A stretch of 64,000 bases of DNA from NCBI RefSeq assembly GCF_014897585.1, contig NZ_JABUXW010000021.1, forward strand, positions 1 to 64,000. The letters are read 5' to 3'. The stretch's first letter is position 1, and every line of letters starts with the position of its first letter. The notes under the pieces were generated by a model. The model worked only from the letters and a program-made list of their open reading frames with translations. It had not been told where the DNA came from and searched no databases. Source of the stretch: Brachybacterium tyrofermentans. GTDB taxonomy: Bacteria > Actinomycetota > Actinomycetes > Actinomycetales > Dermabacteraceae. The position numbers were made by a program, and so were the translations under genes. This document shows, piece after piece, positions 51,067-60,520 of this stretch.

Positions 51067-51902
51067 CACTCCTCGTGCTCCCGCGAGTCCCAGGCGGCCT
51101 CCTCGCCGAGGTCCAGCGTGGCGAGCAGCTCCCGGTCGGCGTCGTCGAGCGCGACGTGGTCCAGGGAGGCGTTGTCGAGCTGGCGCTGCGGGTCGCCGGA
51201 CTTGGGGATCACGACGATGCCCTGGTCGATGGTCCAGCGCAGGGTCACCTGGCTGGTGGTGGCGCCGTGCTTGTCGGCCACCTTGCGCAGCGCGTACTGG
51301 GCGCTCAGCCCGTCGCGACCGCCGAGCGGGCCCCACGCCTCGGTGACGATCCCGTGCTCGCGGTGGAAGGCGATCGCGTCGTGGCGCTGCAGAGCAGGGG
51401 AGAGCTGGATCTGGTTGACCTCGGGCCACACGCCGGTGGCGTCGACGAGCTCCTGGATCTGCTCGGGACGGAAGTTCGAGACGCCGATGTGCAGCGCCTT
51501 CCCCTGCTCCTTGAGGTCGATCAGGGTGCGCCAGGTGTCCAGCGCGAGGCCGCGGGAGGGGTTGGGCCAGTGGATCAGCACGAGTGCGGCACGCTCGAGG
51601 CCGAGCCGACGCAGGGACTCCAGGTAACCGGTGCGGGCCGCCTCGCGTCCCTGGTCGTCACCGGCGATCTTCGTGGTCACCAGGACCTCGTCGACGTCGA
51701 CGCCGCTGCGGCGCACCGCCTCGCCCACGGCGGTCTCGTTGCCGTACTGGGCGGCGGTGTCCAGCAGACGGTAGCCGGCACGGATCGCGGTCGCGATGGC
51801 CTCGGCGCCGTCGGGGCCCTTCAGACCACCGGTGCCGAAGCCGATCAGCGGGAAGGCCGTGCCGTCGGCGAGCGACGTGCTGGGAAGGGAGAGCGTGGTC
51901 AT
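51063..51902 (-). CDS. Aldo/keto reductase
   Basis: The 279-residue TIM-barrel oxidoreductase has the catalytic tetrad: Asp and Tyr in RLLDTAAQYGNETAVGEA, Lys in LVTTKIAGD and His in LVLIHWPNPS, plus GVSNFRPEQIQEL and the NADPH-binding VVIPKSGDPQRQLDNA. Substrate unknown (2,5-diketogluconate-reductase-like subgroup). AGGAGG is 6 nt before the ATG. Co-transcribed with the sirtuin, coupled by a 4-bp overlap. Confidence 0.92.
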   Translation of the reverse strand: MTTLSLPSTSLADGTAFPLIGFGTGGLKGPDGAEAIATAIRAGYRLLDTAAQYGNETAVGEAVRRSGVDVDEVLVTTKIAGDDQGREAARTGYLESLRRLGLERAALVLIHWPNPSRGLALDTWRTLIDLKEQGKALHIGVSNFRPEQIQELVDATGVWPEVNQIQLSPALQRHDAIAFHREHGIVTEAWGPLGGRDGLSAQYALRKVADKHGATTSQVTLRWTIDQGIVVIPKSGDPQRQLDNASLDHVALDDADRELLATLDLGEEAAWDSREHEEW

Positions 51903-52018
51903 GGAGACCTCCTGCAGGAACGGAAGCGGACACCACCAGCGTAGTCACCCTCGGGCCGACGCGTGCGAAGGGGTCTGTTAACGTGCTTCCACCTGACGTC
52001 TCGACGAGGAGAGTCCGC

Positions 52019-53251
52019 ATGACCGATACGTCGCCCCGGTATCTCGGAGTGCACGATGAGATCTCTCCGCTGCGGAGGGTGATCGTGCACCGACCGGGAC
52101 TCGAGCTGGAACGGCTCACCCCGGACAGCCGGGAGGATCTCCTCTTCGACGAGGTGCTCTGGCGTGACCGGGCTGAGGCGCAGCACTCGGAGTTCACCGC
52201 CCTGCTCACCGGCGAGGGTGTCGAGGTGCTCGAGCTGACCCACCTGCTGACCGACCTGCTCGAGGACGCCGACGTCCGCTCCCGATTGCTGGACCGCGCG
52301 CTGGACCCCGCGGCGCTGGGCGACATCGCCGCGCAGGACCTCCGCGAGGCGATCGCCGACCTCCCGGCGACCCAGCTGGTCGATGTGATGATCGCCGGGA
52401 TCACCGTCTCCGAGCTCCGCCGGCTCGGGGTCGCGCCCCGGTCGATCTCCCTGCAGCATGTGCCGGGGGAGCACCTCGTGCTCGACCCCCTGCCCAACCA
52501 TCTCTTCACCCGCGACTCCTCCGCCTGGATCGGCGACGTCGTCTCGGTGAGCCCCATGCGGCGATCCGCTCGACGGCGCGAGAGCCTGCACCTCGAGGCG
52601 ATCTACCGGTATCACCCCGCGTTCGCCGGGAGCTCCGCGCCACGTCAGATCCTGGGGCCGGGCGCGGGTGGGGCGGCCACCGTCGAGGGCGGGGACGTGA
52701 TGCTCCTGTCGCCGCGCGTGCTCGCCGTGGGGCTGTCCGAGCGCACCACCGCGGTGGGCGTCGAGCGTCTGGCCGCGGATCTTCTCGCAGACGGCACGGT
52801 GGACACGGTGATCGCCATCGCGCTTCCGCACCAGCGCTCGATGATGCACCTGGACACCGTGACCACGGTCGTCGACCAGGAATCGATGCTGAGGTACGGG
52901 CCCCTGGGGTCGCTCGAGACCTTCGAGATCCAGCGGCGCGGCGGGCGCCTGGTGTCGCGGGCGCGCGCGGCCGGGGAGATGGACGAGGTGCTCGCGCGCG
53001 GGCTCGGCGTCGAGTCGCTGCGCGTGCTGAGCGCACCTCTGGATGCCTATGCGGCGGCGCGCGAGCAGTGGGATGACGGCTGCAACGTGCTGGCGATCGC
53101 GCCGGGGAAGGTCATCGCCTATGAGCGGGCCGCCGCGACCAATGAGTATCTGCGGGCCCAGGGCATCGAGGTGCTCGAGTTCACCGGGGACGAGCTGGGT
53201 CGCGGCCGTGGCGGTCCGCGATGCATGAGCTGTCCGGTCGCCCGCGGCTGA
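52019..53251 (+). CDS. arcA: Arginine deiminase
   Basis: The 410-residue enzyme has the guanidino-modifying fold: PLRRVIVHRPGLELERLTPD, LFDEVLWRDRAEAQH, LPNHLFTRDSSAWIG (substrate Asp), GGDVMLL (Glu region TVEGGDVM), SMMHLDTVTTVVDQ (catalytic His) and the nucleophile cysteine in RCMSCPVARG. It converts arginine to citrulline and ammonia. GAGGAGA lies 7 nt before the ATG. No arcB, arcC or arcD is adjacent, so the gene may serve arginine use or acid stress alone. Confidence 0.94.
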   Translation: MTDTSPRYLGVHDEISPLRRVIVHRPGLELERLTPDSREDLLFDEVLWRDRAEAQHSEFTALLTGEGVEVLELTHLLTDLLEDADVRSRLLDRALDPAALGDIAAQDLREAIADLPATQLVDVMIAGITVSELRRLGVAPRSISLQHVPGEHLVLDPLPNHLFTRDSSAWIGDVVSVSPMRRSARRRESLHLEAIYRYHPAFAGSSAPRQILGPGAGGAATVEGGDVMLLSPRVLAVGLSERTTAVGVERLAADLLADGTVDTVIAIALPHQRSMMHLDTVTTVVDQESMLRYGPLGSLETFEIQRRGGRLVSRARAAGEMDEVLARGLGVESLRVLSAPLDAYAAAREQWDDGCNVLAIAPGKVIAYERAAATNEYLRAQGIEVLEFTGDELGRGRGGPRCMSCPVARG

Positions 53252-53345
53252 TCGGCCGGCGGGCGGGTCGCGGCCCGAGCTGATCGGCTGGAGCGACGGG
53301 CGGGCGCCAGCTGGTCGCGCTTCGGTCCGGTCGGCGCGGTGGGAT

Positions 53346-53918
53346 TCAGCGCCGGGTGGGCGGCGGCGGGTCTGCTTCGGTCTGCAGCTCCAGCGCCTGC
53401 TCCGGCAGGGGATCGCGCAGCGAGCGCTCCAGCAGCAGCTGCTGGGAGCCGAACTCCTCGAGCCCCTTGCGCACGGTGAAGCCGAGCTTGCGCAGCAGGG
53501 CGACGCTGCGCTTGTTCCGGGTCTGGCTGATCGCGATCACGTGATCGTCCTCGAGGGCATGGCGCGCCCAGGAGAGCAGCGCGATGCAGGACTCCGCGGC
53601 GTATCCCTGCCCGGTCCATTCCGGGAGCAGGGCGTAGGAGAGCTCGAGCTCCCCGCGGTCGTAGTCCAGGGTGATCGACCCGATCATGGTGTCGTCCTCA
53701 TGGCGGATGAGGGCCCAGCGGCCCCACGTGAGATCCAGCGGCGAGAGCTCCAGCGCCTGCCGCGACGCGTAGTCCACGGCACCGCCGAGGTACTCCCGGG
53801 TCACAGGATCGGTGAGCAGACGGATCACCGCCTCGCGGTCGCCGTCGCCCGGCGGGCGGATCATCAGCCGAGGGCTGGGGATCCGGACCGGCCATTCGCT
53901 CGTGCCTTCCTTCGTCAC
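53346..53918 (-). CDS. GNAT family N-acetyltransferase (RimJ/RimL-like)
   Basis: The 190-residue protein has RLMIRPPGDGDREAVIRLLT, LELSYALLPEWTGQGYAAES (acetyl-CoA loop TGQGYA) and QTRNKRSVALLRKLGFTVRK, the RimJ/RimL layout. I chose GTG 53918 over a TTG five codons upstream because TACGGT lies exactly 6 nt before it (leaderless pattern). The C-terminus ends in a short Pro/Arg tail. Substrate unknown. Confidence 0.82.
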   Translation of the reverse strand: MTKEGTSEWPVRIPSPRLMIRPPGDGDREAVIRLLTDPVTREYLGGAVDYASRQALELSPLDLTWGRWALIRHEDDTMIGSITLDYDRGELELSYALLPEWTGQGYAAESCIALLSWARHALEDDHVIAISQTRNKRSVALLRKLGFTVRKGLEEFGSQQLLLERSLRDPLPEQALELQTEADPPPPTRR

Positions 53919-54130
53919 GGGTCCACCGTACAAGGTCCGGGTGCTGCGTCCTTCGTTTTCCTGGCCAGTTGCACGGGGTTTCCGTGCAGATGTCCGCGGG
54001 TGCCACGAGGCGCGGGGAGCAACGGTATGGTGACTTCTGCGGCACGCCGAGGTGACGCACCCTGTCGGCTCACGAGCACGTGCCGTGTGACGCAGCCGGG
54101 CGGTGATCCCGCCCCGTGACGAGAAGGAGC

Positions 54131-55267
54131 ATGATGGTCGAGCAGGCTCTGCGCAGCACCACGCTGGAGACGGTCCACGAGTCGCTCGGAGCGACGTTCA
54201 CCGATTTCGCGGGCTGGCGCATGCCGGTCCGCTACGACTCGGATCTCGCCGAGCACGCGGCGGTCCGGGAGCGTGCGGGGCTCTTCGATCTCAGCCACAT
54301 GGGCGAGATCCATCTGCGCGGCCCGCAGGCGGCCGACGCCCTCGACCATGCGCTCGCCGGGAAGCTGTCGGCGATGTCCGTCGGACGCGCGAAGTACTCG
54401 CTGCTGCTGACGCAGGACGGCGGCGTGATCGACGACGTCATCACCTATCGCCTGGCCGAGGACCACTTCATCGTGGTCGCCAACGCCTCCAACGCGGAGG
54501 TCGACGCCCAGGAGCTCACGACGCGTGCCGCCGGCTTCGACGCGGAGGTCGACGACGCCTCGGACCGCACCGCCCTGATCGCCGTGCAGGGCCCGGCCAG
54601 CGAGGAGATCCTGCTGCGCGCCCTGACCACCGGTGACAGCGGTGTCGAGGGCATCGGCGCCGAGGATCTCCGGGAGATGAAGAACTACCGCTTCGCCGAG
54701 GGCACCTACCGCGGGGAGCAGCTGCTGATCGCCCGCACCGGCTACACCGGGGAGGACGGCTTCGAGCTGTACGTCCCCGACGAGCTCGCCGCAGTCCTGT
54801 GGGAGCAGCTGACCGTTGCCGGCGGCGAGGACCTCACCCCATGCGGCCTCGCCTGCCGCGACACCCTGCGCCTCGAGGCCGGGATGCCGCTGTACGGCCA
54901 CGAGCTCGGCCGGGATCTGTACCCCGCCCAGTCGGGCATGGCACGGGTCGTGGCCCTGACGTCCAAGGGAGATTTCGTCGGCCGCGCCGGCATCGAGGCG
55001 GCGGACCTGTCCGATCGACCCGTCCTGGTGGGCCTGGTGGCCGAGGGGCGACGTGCCGCCCGCAGCGGCGCCCAGGTGCGCGATGCCGAGGGGCGCGAGG
55101 TCGGGGCCATCACCTCCGGGGTGCTCTCGCCGACCCTCGGCCACCCCATCGCCATGGCCTTCGTGTGCCCGACCGTCACCGAGGTGGGCACCGAGCTGAT
55201 CGCTGATGTGCGCGGCAAGGACCTCCCGGTGCGCGTCGTCGCCCTGCCGTTCTACTCCCGCGCCTGA
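54131..55267 (+). CDS. gcvT: Glycine cleavage system aminomethyltransferase (T protein)
   Basis: The 378-residue protein has the GcvT landmarks FTDFAGWRMPVRYDSDLAEH, LFDLSHMGEIHLRGPQA, GGVIDDVITYRLAED, ARTGYTGEDGFELYVP, LACRDTLRLEAGMPLYGHEL and the C-terminal barrel GAITSGVLSPTLGHPIAM. It releases methylene-tetrahydrofolate and ammonia from the aminomethyl-H protein. GAAGGAG precedes two consecutive ATGs (54131, 54134); either may be used. First gene of the gcvTHP cluster. I see no glycine riboswitch motif upstream. Confidence 0.96.
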   Translation: MMVEQALRSTTLETVHESLGATFTDFAGWRMPVRYDSDLAEHAAVRERAGLFDLSHMGEIHLRGPQAADALDHALAGKLSAMSVGRAKYSLLLTQDGGVIDDVITYRLAEDHFIVVANASNAEVDAQELTTRAAGFDAEVDDASDRTALIAVQGPASEEILLRALTTGDSGVEGIGAEDLREMKNYRFAEGTYRGEQLLIARTGYTGEDGFELYVPDELAAVLWEQLTVAGGEDLTPCGLACRDTLRLEAGMPLYGHELGRDLYPAQSGMARVVALTSKGDFVGRAGIEAADLSDRPVLVGLVAEGRRAARSGAQVRDAEGREVGAITSGVLSPTLGHPIAMAFVCPTVTEVGTELIADVRGKDLPVRVVALPFYSRA

Positions 55268-55315
55268 CCTCAGCGTCGACCCTCGCCTGAATCCGGTCCC
55301 CGACCGGTCGCTCCA

Positions 55316-55379
55316 GAGTTTTCCCGTCAGACAGTTCTCTCGCTCGGCAGTTTTTCCGCTCGAGAGCTCTCCCGTTCGA
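55316..55379 (+). repeat. Four 16-bp tandem repeats between gcvT and gcvH
   Basis: Units at 55316, 55332, 55348 and 55364 are exactly 16 bp each, for example CAGTTTTTCCGCTCGA and GAGCTCTCCCGTTCGA, sharing about 10-13 positions pairwise. They fill the intercistronic region upstream of the gcvH ribosome-binding site and are pyrimidine-rich on this strand. Confidence 0.8.
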
Positions 55380-55411
55380 TCCCCTTTGTTTCTCCTGGAA
55401 GGACCATCCTC

Positions 55412-55783
55412 ATGACCGCAGAACTCCTCTACAGCAAGGACCACGAGTGGGTCCGCGTCGAGTCCGACGGCGTGGCCGTCGTCGGCGTGACCGACTACGC
55501 CGCCGAGCAGCTCGGCGATGTTGTCTACGTCGATCTGCCCGAGTCCGGCGCCGACATCACCGCCGGCACCGAGATGGGCGAGATCGAATCCACCAAATCG
55601 GTCTCGGACCTGTTCTCCCCGCTCGACGGCACCGTCACCGAGGTCAACCAAGCCGTGGTCGATGCGCCCGAGCTCGTGAACTCCTCGCCTTTCGACGAGG
55701 GCTGGCTGGTCAAGGTGAGCTTCACCGCGCTGCCCGAGGATCTGCTCAGCGCCGAGGACTACACGGCCTTCACCCAGTCCTGA
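55412..55783 (+). CDS. gcvH: Glycine cleavage system H protein
   Basis: The 123-residue lipoyl carrier has [20 protein letters not shown] at the start and the lipoylation lysine in [15 protein letters not shown] (about residue 62), followed by [14 protein letters not shown]. It shuttles the aminomethyl group between P, T and L proteins. GGAAGGA precedes the ATG. Separated from gcvT by the 16-bp repeat array. Confidence 0.97.
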   Translation: MTAELLYSKDHEWVRVESDGVAVVGVTDYAAEQLGDVVYVDLPESGADITAGTEMGEIESTKSVSDLFSPLDGTVTEVNQAVVDAPELVNSSPFDEGWLVKVSFTALPEDLLSAEDYTAFTQS

Positions 55784-55877
55784 CCGGCACAGAGGCGGCC
55801 GCGCCCTGTGCACGGTCGTCTTCACCGTACGGCCCACGCACCCACCGAGAACCGCGATACCCCAGGGGCACCTCTTC

Positions 55878-58820
55878 ATGACCGCTTCGCCCGTGCATGC
55901 GCACGACTCCTTCGTCCGCCGCCATGTCGGCACCGATCCCGATGCGCAGCGCCGCATGCTCGAGGTCCTCGGCTACGAGACCGTGGACGAGATGCTGACC
56001 GCCGCCGTGCCCAGCACGATCCTGCTGGACCCGGAAGGGCAGGACGCAGCCTCCGCCGTGCCGTCGGGGATCACCGAGACCGCTGCGCTGGCCGAGCTGC
56101 AGGCGCTCGCCGATCGCAACACGGTGCGGCGCTCCCTGATCGGCCTGGGCTACCACGGCACCCACACGCCCGCGGTGATCCAGCGCAACGTGCTGGAGAA
56201 CCCGGCCTGGTACACCGCCTACACGCCGTACCAGCCGGAGATCTCCCAGGGCCGGCTCGAGGCGCTGCTGACCTTCCAGACGATGATCTGCGACCTCACC
56301 GGGATGGACGTCTCCAACGCGTCGACCCTGGACGAGGCCAGCTCCGCGGCCGAGGCGCTCATGCTCGCCCGCCGCACCGCCAAGCGCAACGGGAACGTGT
56401 TCCTGGTGGACGCCGACGCGCTGCCCGCCACGAAGGCCGTGCTGCGCGGCCGCGCCGACGGGCTCGGCATCGAGCTGCGCGAGGTGGACTTCGCCCTCGA
56501 CGGCGCCCCCGAGGGAGACTACTTCGGAGCCTTCATCCAGTACCCCGGAGCCTCCGGGCGGGTCTGGGACCCCCGGGATGTCATCGCCGAGGTGAAGTCC
56601 ACCAAGGCCGTCGCGATCGTCTCCGCTGATCTGCTGGCGCTCACGATGCTCGCCTCGCCGGGCTCCCTCGGGGCCGACGTCACCGTGGGCAGCTCCCAGC
56701 GCTTCGGCATCCCGCTCGGATTCGGCGGACCGCACGCGGGCTTCGTCGCCGTGCGCAAGGGCCTCGAGCGCCAGCTGCCCGGCCGACTCGTGGGGGTCTC
56801 CGTCGACGCCGAGGGCAACCCCGCCTACCGGCTCTCGCTGCAGACCCGCGAGCAGCACATCCGTCGCGAGAAGGCCACCAGCTCGATCACCACCGCCCAG
56901 GTGCTGCTCGCCGTGATGGCCGCCATGTACGCCGTCTACCACGGTCCCGAAGGACTTACCCGGATCGGTCGCCAGGTCGCCGATCGCACCGCGACCCTCG
57001 CCGCCCATCTCGTGGCCAGCGGCTTCGAGCTCGTCGGGGACTCCTTCTTCGACACCCTCGAGGTGCGCGCGACGGGCCTGGCCCAGGACATCGCCGGCGC
57101 GGCAGCCGACGCCGGGTTCCTCCTCCACAATGTGGGCGATGACCTCGTGCACCTCTCCCTGGACGAGACCATCACGTCGGCCGATCTGCAGGCGATCGCC
57201 GCCGTGTTCGCGCCCTTCGCCCAGAATCCCGGCCAGGAGCTGGCCGAGACCGCCTCGGGCGGAGCCTGGGGAGGGCTGGTGCGCGAGGATCCCTTCCTCG
57301 AGCACCCGGTGTTCTCCTCCTTCCGGTCCGAGACCGCGATGATGCGCTACCTGCGCCGTCTCGCGGACCGTGACTTCGCCCTGGACCGCGGGATGATCCC
57401 GCTGGGCTCGTGCACCATGAAGCTCAACTCCGCCACCGAGATGGCGGGCATCACCTGGGCGGGCTTCAACGCGATCCATCCCTTCGCCCCGCGTGAGGAC
57501 GTCGGGGGCTATCTCGAGCTGATCACCCAGCTGGAGACCTGGCTGACGGACCTCACCGGCTACGACACCGTCTCCCTGCAGCCCAACGCCGGCTCGCAGG
57601 GCGAGTTCGCGGGCCTGCTCGCGATCCGCGCCTATCACGCCTCCCGCGGAGAGGGCGGCCGCGAGGTGTGCCTGGTGCCGAGCTCCGCGCACGGCACCAA
57701 TGCCGCCAGCGCCGTCAACGCCGGCCTGCGCGTGGTGGTCGTCGCCTCGGACTCCCGCGGCAACATCGACCTCGATGACCTCAAGCAGAAGATCAAGGAC
57801 CACGGCGACGAGCTCGCCGCGATCATGATCACCTACCCGTCCACGCACGGCGTGTACGAGGAGGAGGTGCGCACGGTCTGCGAGCTCGTGCACGACGCCG
57901 GCGGCCAGGTCTACGTCGACGGGGCGAACCTCAACGCCCTGCTGCAGGTCGCCCGCCCCGGCGAGTTCGGCGGCGACGTCTCCCACCTGAACCTGCACAA
58001 GACGTTCTGCATCCCCCACGGCGGCGGCGGCCCGGGCGTGGGCCCGGTCGCGGCCCGCGCCCACCTGGCCCCGTTCCTGCCCGGACACCCGGCCATGCAG
58101 AAGCCGGAGCACCCGGTGGCCGGTCACGGGGATCAGGTCCACGGCGGCGCCCCGGTCTCGCAGGCCCCGTACGGCTCCCCGTCGATCCTGCCGATCACCT
58201 GGACCTACATCCGCCTGATGGGACCGGACGGGCTGCGCCATGCGACGGCGTCCGCGGTGCTCGCGGCCAACTACATGGCTCGCCGCCTCTCGGAGTCCTA
58301 CGAGATCCTGTACACCGGGGAGAACGGGCTGGTCGCCCACGAGTGCATCGTGGACCTGCGCCCCTTCACCGCGCGCACCGGGATCACCGTGGACGACGTC
58401 GCCAAGCGGCTCGTCGACTACGGCTTCCATGCCCCGACCATGTCCTTCCCCGTCGCCGGGACGTTCATGGTGGAGCCGACGGAGTCCGAGGACCTCGCCG
58501 AGATCGACCGTTTCGTCGACGCGATGCTGATGATCGCGAAGGAGGGCGAGGAAGTGCTGGCCGGTACGTGGTCCGCCGAGGACAACCCGCTGGTCAACGC
58601 CCCGCACACCGCGGCATCCATCGCCGCGGGGGAGTGGACCCATCCTTACTCGCGCGAGGTCGCCGTCTACCCCGGCAGCTGGACCGCTCCGGAGGACCTC
58701 TCCACCCATGACAGCGCGCAGATGCGCATCCAGTCGAAGTACTGGCCGCCGGTGCGCCGCATCGACCAGGCCTACGGCGACCGCAACCTGGTGCCGACCT
58801 GGCCCCGTGGCGACGAGTGA
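55878..58820 (+). CDS. gcvP: Glycine dehydrogenase (decarboxylating), P protein
   Basis: The 980-residue P protein carries both halves of the fold in one chain: N-terminal [40 protein letters not shown] and [21 protein letters not shown]-terminal [34 protein letters not shown] and the PLP lysine in [20 protein letters not shown]. It decarboxylates glycine and loads the H protein. Last gene of the cluster; no gcvL here. A perfect stem-loop follows the stop. Confidence 0.97.
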   Translation: MTASPVHAHDSFVRRHVGTDPDAQRRMLEVLGYETVDEMLTAAVPSTILLDPEGQDAASAVPSGITETAALAELQALADRNTVRRSLIGLGYHGTHTPAVIQRNVLENPAWYTAYTPYQPEISQGRLEALLTFQTMICDLTGMDVSNASTLDEASSAAEALMLARRTAKRNGNVFLVDADALPATKAVLRGRADGLGIELREVDFALDGAPEGDYFGAFIQYPGASGRVWDPRDVIAEVKSTKAVAIVSADLLALTMLASPGSLGADVTVGSSQRFGIPLGFGGPHAGFVAVRKGLERQLPGRLVGVSVDAEGNPAYRLSLQTREQHIRREKATSSITTAQVLLAVMAAMYAVYHGPEGLTRIGRQVADRTATLAAHLVASGFELVGDSFFDTLEVRATGLAQDIAGAAADAGFLLHNVGDDLVHLSLDETITSADLQAIAAVFAPFAQNPGQELAETASGGAWGGLVREDPFLEHPVFSSFRSETAMMRYLRRLADRDFALDRGMIPLGSCTMKLNSATEMAGITWAGFNAIHPFAPREDVGGYLELITQLETWLTDLTGYDTVSLQPNAGSQGEFAGLLAIRAYHASRGEGGREVCLVPSSAHGTNAASAVNAGLRVVVVASDSRGNIDLDDLKQKIKDHGDELAAIMITYPSTHGVYEEEVRTVCELVHDAGGQVYVDGANLNALLQVARPGEFGGDVSHLNLHKTFCIPHGGGGPGVGPVAARAHLAPFLPGHPAMQKPEHPVAGHGDQVHGGAPVSQAPYGSPSILPITWTYIRLMGPDGLRHATASAVLAANYMARRLSESYEILYTGENGLVAHECIVDLRPFTARTGITVDDVAKRLVDYGFHAPTMSFPVAGTFMVEPTESEDLAEIDRFVDAMLMIAKEGEEVLAGTWSAEDNPLVNAPHTAASIAAGEWTHPYSREVAVYPGSWTAPEDLSTHDSAQMRIQSKYWPPVRRIDQAYGDRNLVPTWPRGDE

Positions 58821-58880
58821 TCTGTTGATCTGCTGACGTGCCGGCCCGAGGGCTGGACGGTCTGCACGATGAACGGCTGT

Positions 58881-58907
58881 GACGCCCCGGTTTCCGACCG
58901 GGGCGTC
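58881..58907 (+). terminator. Stem-loop after gcvP
   Basis: GACGCCCCGGT-TTCCG-ACCGGGGCGTC is a perfect 11-bp G+C-rich stem with a 5-nt loop, 60 bp after the gcvP stop, followed by ACGTCTTCTACC. The T-tract is poor, as is common in high-GC actinobacteria. It also sits just before the -10 of the next gene. Confidence 0.75.
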
Positions 58908-58928
58908 ACGTCTTCTACCCTCAGGGGC

Positions 58929-60140
58929 ATGACCGAGATCCTCACCACCCACGCCGGTTCCCTTCCCCGCAGCCCCGAGCTGATCGCGGCCAACGCGGCC
59001 CGCCCCGTCGGGGAGGACGGACTGACCCCCGAGCCCACCGACGAGTTCCGCGAGGTGCTGCGCCAGGCGGTCGTCGACGTCGTCGCCAGGCAGCGCTCGA
59101 TCGGCATCTCGATCCCCAACGACGGGGAGTACGGGCACCTGATGGGATCGGCCGTGAACTACGGCGCCTGGTGGTCCTACATCTTCGACCGGGTCAGCGG
59201 CCTCGAGCTGACCGGCAGCGACCACTTCTCCAGCGAGCCCGTGCGCTCGAGCCCCGGGAACGTGCGCCTGACGACCTTCCCGGACCGCCGCGACTGGACG
59301 ATCTTCGCCGACGCCTACCAGGACCCCACCTCCGGCATCACCGTCGGCGCCCAGACCACGTTCCCGGCCGCGACCGGCGCGGTCTCGTTCTCCGACGTCG
59401 GCCGCGAGCTCGTCGCGCAGGACACCACCAACATCCACGCGGCGCTCCAGGCCGCAGGCTACGAGCACGGCTTCCTCAACTCCCTCTCCCCGGGCTCCGG
59501 GAGCCGTATCAACGATGACCACTACGGGGACGAGGATGCCTTCCTCGACGCGTGGGTCGAGGTTATGCGCCCCGAGTACGAGGCGATCGCCGCCGCCGGG
59601 CTCACCGTGCAGATCGACGATCCCTCGATCGCCGAGAACTGGGATCAGATCAATCCCGAGCCGTCGGTCGAGGACTACGTCGCCTTCACCCGCAAGCGGG
59701 TCGACGCCGTGAACCGCGCGCTGGTGAACGTGCCCACCGAGCAGACCCGCTTCCACCTGTGCTGGGGCTCCTGGCACGGCCCGCACACCACGGACATCGA
59801 GTTCCGCCACATCGCTCCGCTGCTGCTGGAGATCGATGCGAAGTACTACAGCTTCGAGGCCGCCAACGTGCGCCACGAGCACGAATGGACCGTGTGGCAG
59901 GATCTCGAGCTGCCCGCGGACAAGGTGCTCGTGCCCGGGATCGTCTCCCACGCCACCAACGTGGTCGAGCATCCCGAGCTGGTCGCCCAGCGCCTCGAGC
60001 GCTTCGCGAAGCTCGTGGGTCCCGAGCGGGTCATCGGCTCCACCGACTGCGGCCTCGGCGGGCGCATCCACCCGCAGATCGCCTGGGCGAAGCTCGAGTC
60101 GCTCGCCCAGGGTGCGGAGATCGCCTCGCGCCGCCTCTGA
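58929..60140 (+). CDS. MetE C-terminal-like (cobalamin-independent methionine synthase family) protein
   Basis: The 403-residue protein corresponds to the catalytic barrel of MetE alone: TTHAGSLPRSPELIAANAAR at the start, VTVGAQTTFPAATGAVSFSD-like region, and the zinc ligands in HLCWGSWHGPHTTDIEF (His, Cys) and GSTDCGLGGRIHPQIAW (second Cys). Related short proteins are methyltransferases or epoxyalkane:CoM-transferase-like enzymes rather than full MetE, so the thiol acceptor is open. TACCCT lies 7 nt before the ATG, suggesting leaderless translation. Confidence 0.85.
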   Translation: MTEILTTHAGSLPRSPELIAANAARPVGEDGLTPEPTDEFREVLRQAVVDVVARQRSIGISIPNDGEYGHLMGSAVNYGAWWSYIFDRVSGLELTGSDHFSSEPVRSSPGNVRLTTFPDRRDWTIFADAYQDPTSGITVGAQTTFPAATGAVSFSDVGRELVAQDTTNIHAALQAAGYEHGFLNSLSPGSGSRINDDHYGDEDAFLDAWVEVMRPEYEAIAAAGLTVQIDDPSIAENWDQINPEPSVEDYVAFTRKRVDAVNRALVNVPTEQTRFHLCWGSWHGPHTTDIEFRHIAPLLLEIDAKYYSFEAANVRHEHEWTVWQDLELPADKVLVPGIVSHATNVVEHPELVAQRLERFAKLVGPERVIGSTDCGLGGRIHPQIAWAKLESLAQGAEIASRRL

Positions 60141-60276
60141 CCCTGTGGGCGGCTGTGGAGCGTAGCGGGCACGGGTGCGGGTACGGGTGCGGGTACCGCG
60201 TCAGCTCCGCTCCCGGCCTGCGACGCTGTCGCTCCGGGCCCGGCTCCCGCAGCTCCCGGTGCCGCTCCGCGTGATC

Positions 60277-60332
60277 GAGAACGCCGTTCGCGGTGCTTCC
60301 CGTGTTCCGGAGGCACCGCGAACGACGTTCTC
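60277..60332 (+). repeat. Long inverted repeat (20-bp stem, 16-nt loop)
   Basis: GAGAACGCCGTTCGCGGTGC (60277-60296) pairs with 60313-60332 at 19 of 20 positions. There is no T-tract after it. It could terminate transcription of the MetE-like gene or be a dispersed palindromic repeat. Confidence 0.8.
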
Positions 60333-60372
60333 GTCTTTGACAGGCGACCCAAGCCCTGGCGCATAGGACGGC

Positions 60373-60414
60373 GTGAGACGTGAGGCGTGAGGCGTGAGGC
60401 GTGAGGCGTGACGC
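60373..60414 (+). repeat. Six heptamer tandem repeats
   Basis: GTGAGAC, four exact GTGAGGC and GTGACGC follow each other without gaps. Confidence 0.9.
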
Positions 60415-60416
60415 AG

Positions 60417-60445
60417 GCGCGGAGGTCGCCTCCCGCCGCCTCTGA
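60417..60445 (+). repeat. Degenerate copy of the MetE-like gene 3' end
   Basis: Matches 60112-60140 (last nine codons and stop of the upstream gene) at 26 of 29 positions, 305 bp downstream of the original. Confidence 0.75.
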
Positions 60446-60520
60446 GTGTTCACGTGGACGTCGTGAAGGGGTCATGCGGCAGAGGGGCGGATTCTGCTCG
60501 GGCGGAGGAGCATCACGGTC

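Larger units (their letters stand above)
60141..60520. other. Repeat-rich non-coding region
   Basis: No gene is seen in these 380 bp. From left to right it holds short GCGGGTAC repeats (about 60170-60200), a 20-bp stem-loop (60277-60332), six 7-bp tandem repeats (60373-60414), a 29-bp degenerate copy of the 3' end of the upstream gene (60417-60445) and the ribosome-binding site GGAGGAG of the next gene. Confidence 0.7.

Noticed and set aside
53934-54130. Glycine riboswitch upstream of gcvT
   Set aside because: I looked for the conserved aptamer core elements and found none; the region is short and does not fold into a tandem aptamer by eye.
55770-60071. A 1433-codon open frame antisense to gcvP and the MetE-like gene
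   Set aside because: It has the composition of a shadow frame (His/Arg/Gly/Val runs from third-position G+C bias) and no recognisable domain, while the plus-strand genes are well-known proteins.
60373-60414. CRISPR-like or tRNA-related array in the 60 kb gap
   Set aside because: Units are 7 bp with no spacers; a simple minisatellite is sufficient.
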